DNA from: Kiloniella laminariae DSM 19542 | GTDB taxonomy: Bacteria; Pseudomonadota; Alphaproteobacteria; Kiloniellales; Kiloniellaceae | Direction of reading: 5' to 3' | Assembly (NCBI RefSeq): GCF_000374005.1 | Contig: NZ_KB893135.1 | Location: 163,342 to 227,341, forward strand | DNA: 64,000 nucleotides | In this document: piece after piece, positions 62,478-64,000 of the stretch | How positions within the stretch are numbered: position 1 is the first letter of the stretch | Layout: each line of letters starts with the position of its first letter | Position numbers and translations under genes: made by a program | Notes under the pieces: model-generated | What the model saw: only the letters and a program-made list of their open reading frames with translations | The model's database searches: none | Told to the model about the DNA's origin: nothing

Positions 62478-63224
62478 TCAGGTTTCTGGGTCAGGCTTCG
62501 GCTTTGCCCCCGGTTTGTCAGGAGGCCTTCTCAGAGGATCAAGCCCCTGTTCGGTCAGCATCCCCAGGGATCTGATCTCCCCTCTGGCGGGAGGGTCTGT
62601 CACGGCTGTCTTTGGTAGCGATGCTGTAAGTGCAACGGTCGGGTATCCGGGCTTTTCCAACGCCCGTAAAATCCGGCGGCGGGTGGTTTCCAGCGGGGTC
62701 AGACGGCGTTCGATCTCGCCCCAGTCCGGCCACCACTTGCCGCGCCCGACCTCGCCCAGCACCTGCAACACACAGTCGGCGGGAAAACGCGCCAGCTCGT
62801 CGGCATAGACTTCCAGCTGCAATTCCAGCGTCTGCGCATCCATGTTGCGGCTGCCGGTCTTGACCTTGAGCCGCAGCAGTTCACGCATGGTCTGGCTGCG
62901 GCTGAGCGGGGCCAGCGACAGGCGCAGGGTGCGGATTGCCTCGGCCCGTTGCGCCGGGGGCATGTCAGTTGGCAGGGTCACACTCTCCAGCCGGTCCAGC
63001 GTGCCGCCCTCTTTCGGAAAGATCGTCCTGTGCCGCAGCCCGATCGAGCAGCCGAGCAGCGACGTCAGCGAGCTCAAAACCGCCCGGTCGTTGTCGGCCA
63101 CCCGCCCCCCGGCCCGGATCGCCTGCGCCAGCCGTTCCCCTGCCCTGACCAAGGGTACTCCGGCCGGGCTCCCCCCGGTGGGGGTGGAGCGAAGCCGGGC
63201 GACTTCCGCCTCTGCTGTCTGCAC
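62478..63224 (-). CDS. Phage-type replication-associated protein (P-like)
   Basis: 248 residues from the GTG at 63224, which has GGAGAG 4-9 nt upstream; the open frame reaches 63449, but that part is the shadow of the DnaT-like gene. Core elements are TLRLSLAPLSRSQTMRELLR, LELQLEVYADELARFPADCV, LGEVGRGKWWPDWGEIERRL and RILRALEKPG. The 'ARFPADCV... WWPDWGEIE' pattern is common in phage/prophage replication accessory proteins encoded after DnaT/DUF1376 genes. The overlap with the DnaT-like frame is large (260 bp), so a frameshift is possible. Confidence 0.6.
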   Translation of the reverse strand: MQTAEAEVARLRSTPTGGSPAGVPLVRAGERLAQAIRAGGRVADNDRAVLSSLTSLLGCSIGLRHRTIFPKEGGTLDRLESVTLPTDMPPAQRAEAIRTLRLSLAPLSRSQTMRELLRLKVKTGSRNMDAQTLELQLEVYADELARFPADCVLQVLGEVGRGKWWPDWGEIERRLTPLETTRRRILRALEKPGYPTVALTASLPKTAVTDPPARGEIRSLGMLTEQGLDPLRRPPDKPGAKPKPDPET

Positions 63225-64000
63225 CAGCTCTCCAGCCTGTTCCCCCGCCCGGCTCAAGCGCACGCAGGACCCAGTTTTGCCAGGTGCGGTGCCAGTCAAG
63301 CTTGCAGGCACGTCTTCCAGCAAGGCTGGTCCAGTAATTGCGAAATCTGAGTGCTTCGGTGGCAAAAAACTCATGATCCATTCCCCTTTCCCGGGCAAAA
63401 ATTCGGTCGGCATCGGTGGCCTCCCAGTCCTGATCCAGACGACGGCCACGCCGCCCAGCCTTGCTGGCTGTACTGCTGGCTGTTTCTGGGCGAGCTGGTG
63501 TCTTAGGGCGCATAGGCGGCAGACTGCTGGCCCGCAGAAGTTCGGTCATCTCCGCCACCTCCGGCCAGATCTGCCCCGAGCTCCGCTCGTGAACGCAAAG
63601 GGAGCTCTCTTCGCCACCTACCTCCTCGCGTTTCTGACCTGACCAACGAAAAGCCGCCGCCCCCTCCAGTTCAGACAGATCCTCATCGTCGGTTTTTATA
63701 CCTCCGGCAGGAGGTGTTTTATCTTTCTGGACTCTGGCTTCTGGCTTCTGGGTTTTAAGCCCGGCCTGAACAGGGATCTTATCCTGCGCTTTATCCTCTT
63801 GGTTATCTGGCTCCTTAACCGGGAGATAAGTATCTTCATGATCACAAGAGCTTATCCCCGGCTCCGGGACCGGAGCTTTCGCCGGAGCTTTCAGCGCCGG
63901 ATTGCCGCCTTTGCGCCCGTTGCTTTTCGCCAGCCCGGCTTTTTTGAGATCGCGCAGCATGCGCCGGGAATAGATCCGCCCCCGGCGATTGCGGCTGAAC
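62965..64000 (-). CDS. Phage-type replication protein (DUF1376/DnaT-like), 5' end beyond the window
   Basis: The frame is open to the window end, where it reads FSRNRRGRIYSRRML, so the gene starts outside. The part seen begins with a basic helix (LKKAGLAKSNGRKGGNP), a long disordered acidic/proline linker, and then the diagnostic DnaT-like motif DWEATDADRIFARERGMDHE, followed by FRNYWTSLAGRRACKLDW and RTWQNWVLRALE. After that, down to the stop at 62965, the residues are Gly/Arg-rich and lack pattern. This suggests the true protein ends soon after NWVLRA or that a frameshift has merged frames. Such proteins help load the replicative helicase in phages. Confidence 0.75.
   Translation of the reverse strand, partial: FSRNRRGRIYSRRMLRDLKKAGLAKSNGRKGGNPALKAPAKAPVPEPGISSCDHEDTYLPVKEPDNQEDKAQDKIPVQAGLKTQKPEARVQKDKTPPAGGIKTDDEDLSELEGAAAFRWSGQKREEVGGEESSLCVHERSSGQIWPEVAEMTELLRASSLPPMRPKTPARPETASSTASKAGRRGRRLDQDWEATDADRIFARERGMDHEFFATEALRFRNYWTSLAGRRACKLDWHRTWQNWVLRALEPGGGTGWRAGADSRGGSRPASLHPHRGEPGRSTLGQGRGTAGAGDPGRGAGGRQRPGGFELADVAARLLDRAAAQDDLSERGRHAGPAGECDPAN

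Overview
The window looks like chromosome of a Gram-negative, probably marine alphaproteobacterium. The reasons are the moderately high GC coding style, many periplasmic solute-binding proteins, a BCCT osmolyte transporter, a chemotaxis receptor, Sel1 proteins, and a short protein with a 'GLTEEELAALSPEERKK'-type motif that I associate with alphaproteobacteria. The genus cannot be fixed from this sequence. I saw no rRNA gene, tRNA gene or CRISPR array.

Layout. 0-5.9 kb: end of a chemotaxis receptor, two convergent solute-binding proteins, a glutathione S-transferase, a YciI-like gene with a damaged start, and a DUF2157/GDYXXLXY membrane pair. 6-11.6 kb: an unknown protein, a DUF6151 protein, a translationally coupled TetR - ABC1 kinase - DUF6463 operon, and a TauE/SafE permease. 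11.7-13.2 kb: an AT-rich coupled pair, a CYTH-like protein and a mevalonate-diphosphate-decarboxylase-like protein that lacks the expected catalytic residues. 13.5-25 kb: accessory and sensory genes, including a 2OG-Fe(II) oxygenase, a GNAT enzyme, a Fic protein with operator-like repeats, a methyltransferase, an H-NOX/histidine-kinase pair, SelO, and the 'mobile mystery' A/B (HTH + Fic) pair. 25.2-34 kb: a phytochelatin-synthase-like protease, three tandem solute-binding paralogues with no transporter genes, a BCCT transporter with a clear terminator, and a beta-eliminating lyase whose residues point to tyrosine phenol-lyase.

34.1-39.2 kb: six same-strand genes for exported or membrane proteins of unknown function, ending in an SH3-like protein. 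39.2-43.4 kb: a decayed, recombined area with a duplicated GNAT gene, one copy of which is fused to the end of an IS66 transposase. It also holds an IS3-type orfA fragment, AT-rich orphan genes and a resolvase lacking its DNA-binding domain. 43.6-51.6 kb: xylulokinase, a large hybrid histidine kinase, aldose 1-epimerase, a TerB-like protein and a TraB/GumN protein. 51.6-58.9 kb: a GFA protein, a VOC protein, five Sel1-repeat proteins (four sharing a leader), a small RMF-like protein and ureidoglycine aminohydrolase. 59-64 kb: an AT-rich orphan, a start-less C-terminal toxin fragment followed by decayed ~190-bp repeats, two unknown proteins and phage-type replication genes running off the end.

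A theme across the window is short tandem repeats. Intergenic arrays mostly have units of 8, 11, 14 or 16 bp. Arrays inside genes have units that are multiples of 3 and lie in tails or loops of otherwise conserved proteins (histidine kinase ATP lid, SelO, ABC1 kinase, GNAT, Sel1, SH3 protein). The most original candidates for a new system are the CYTH/MVD-like pair, the 34-39 kb envelope cluster and the toxin-tail repeat array.
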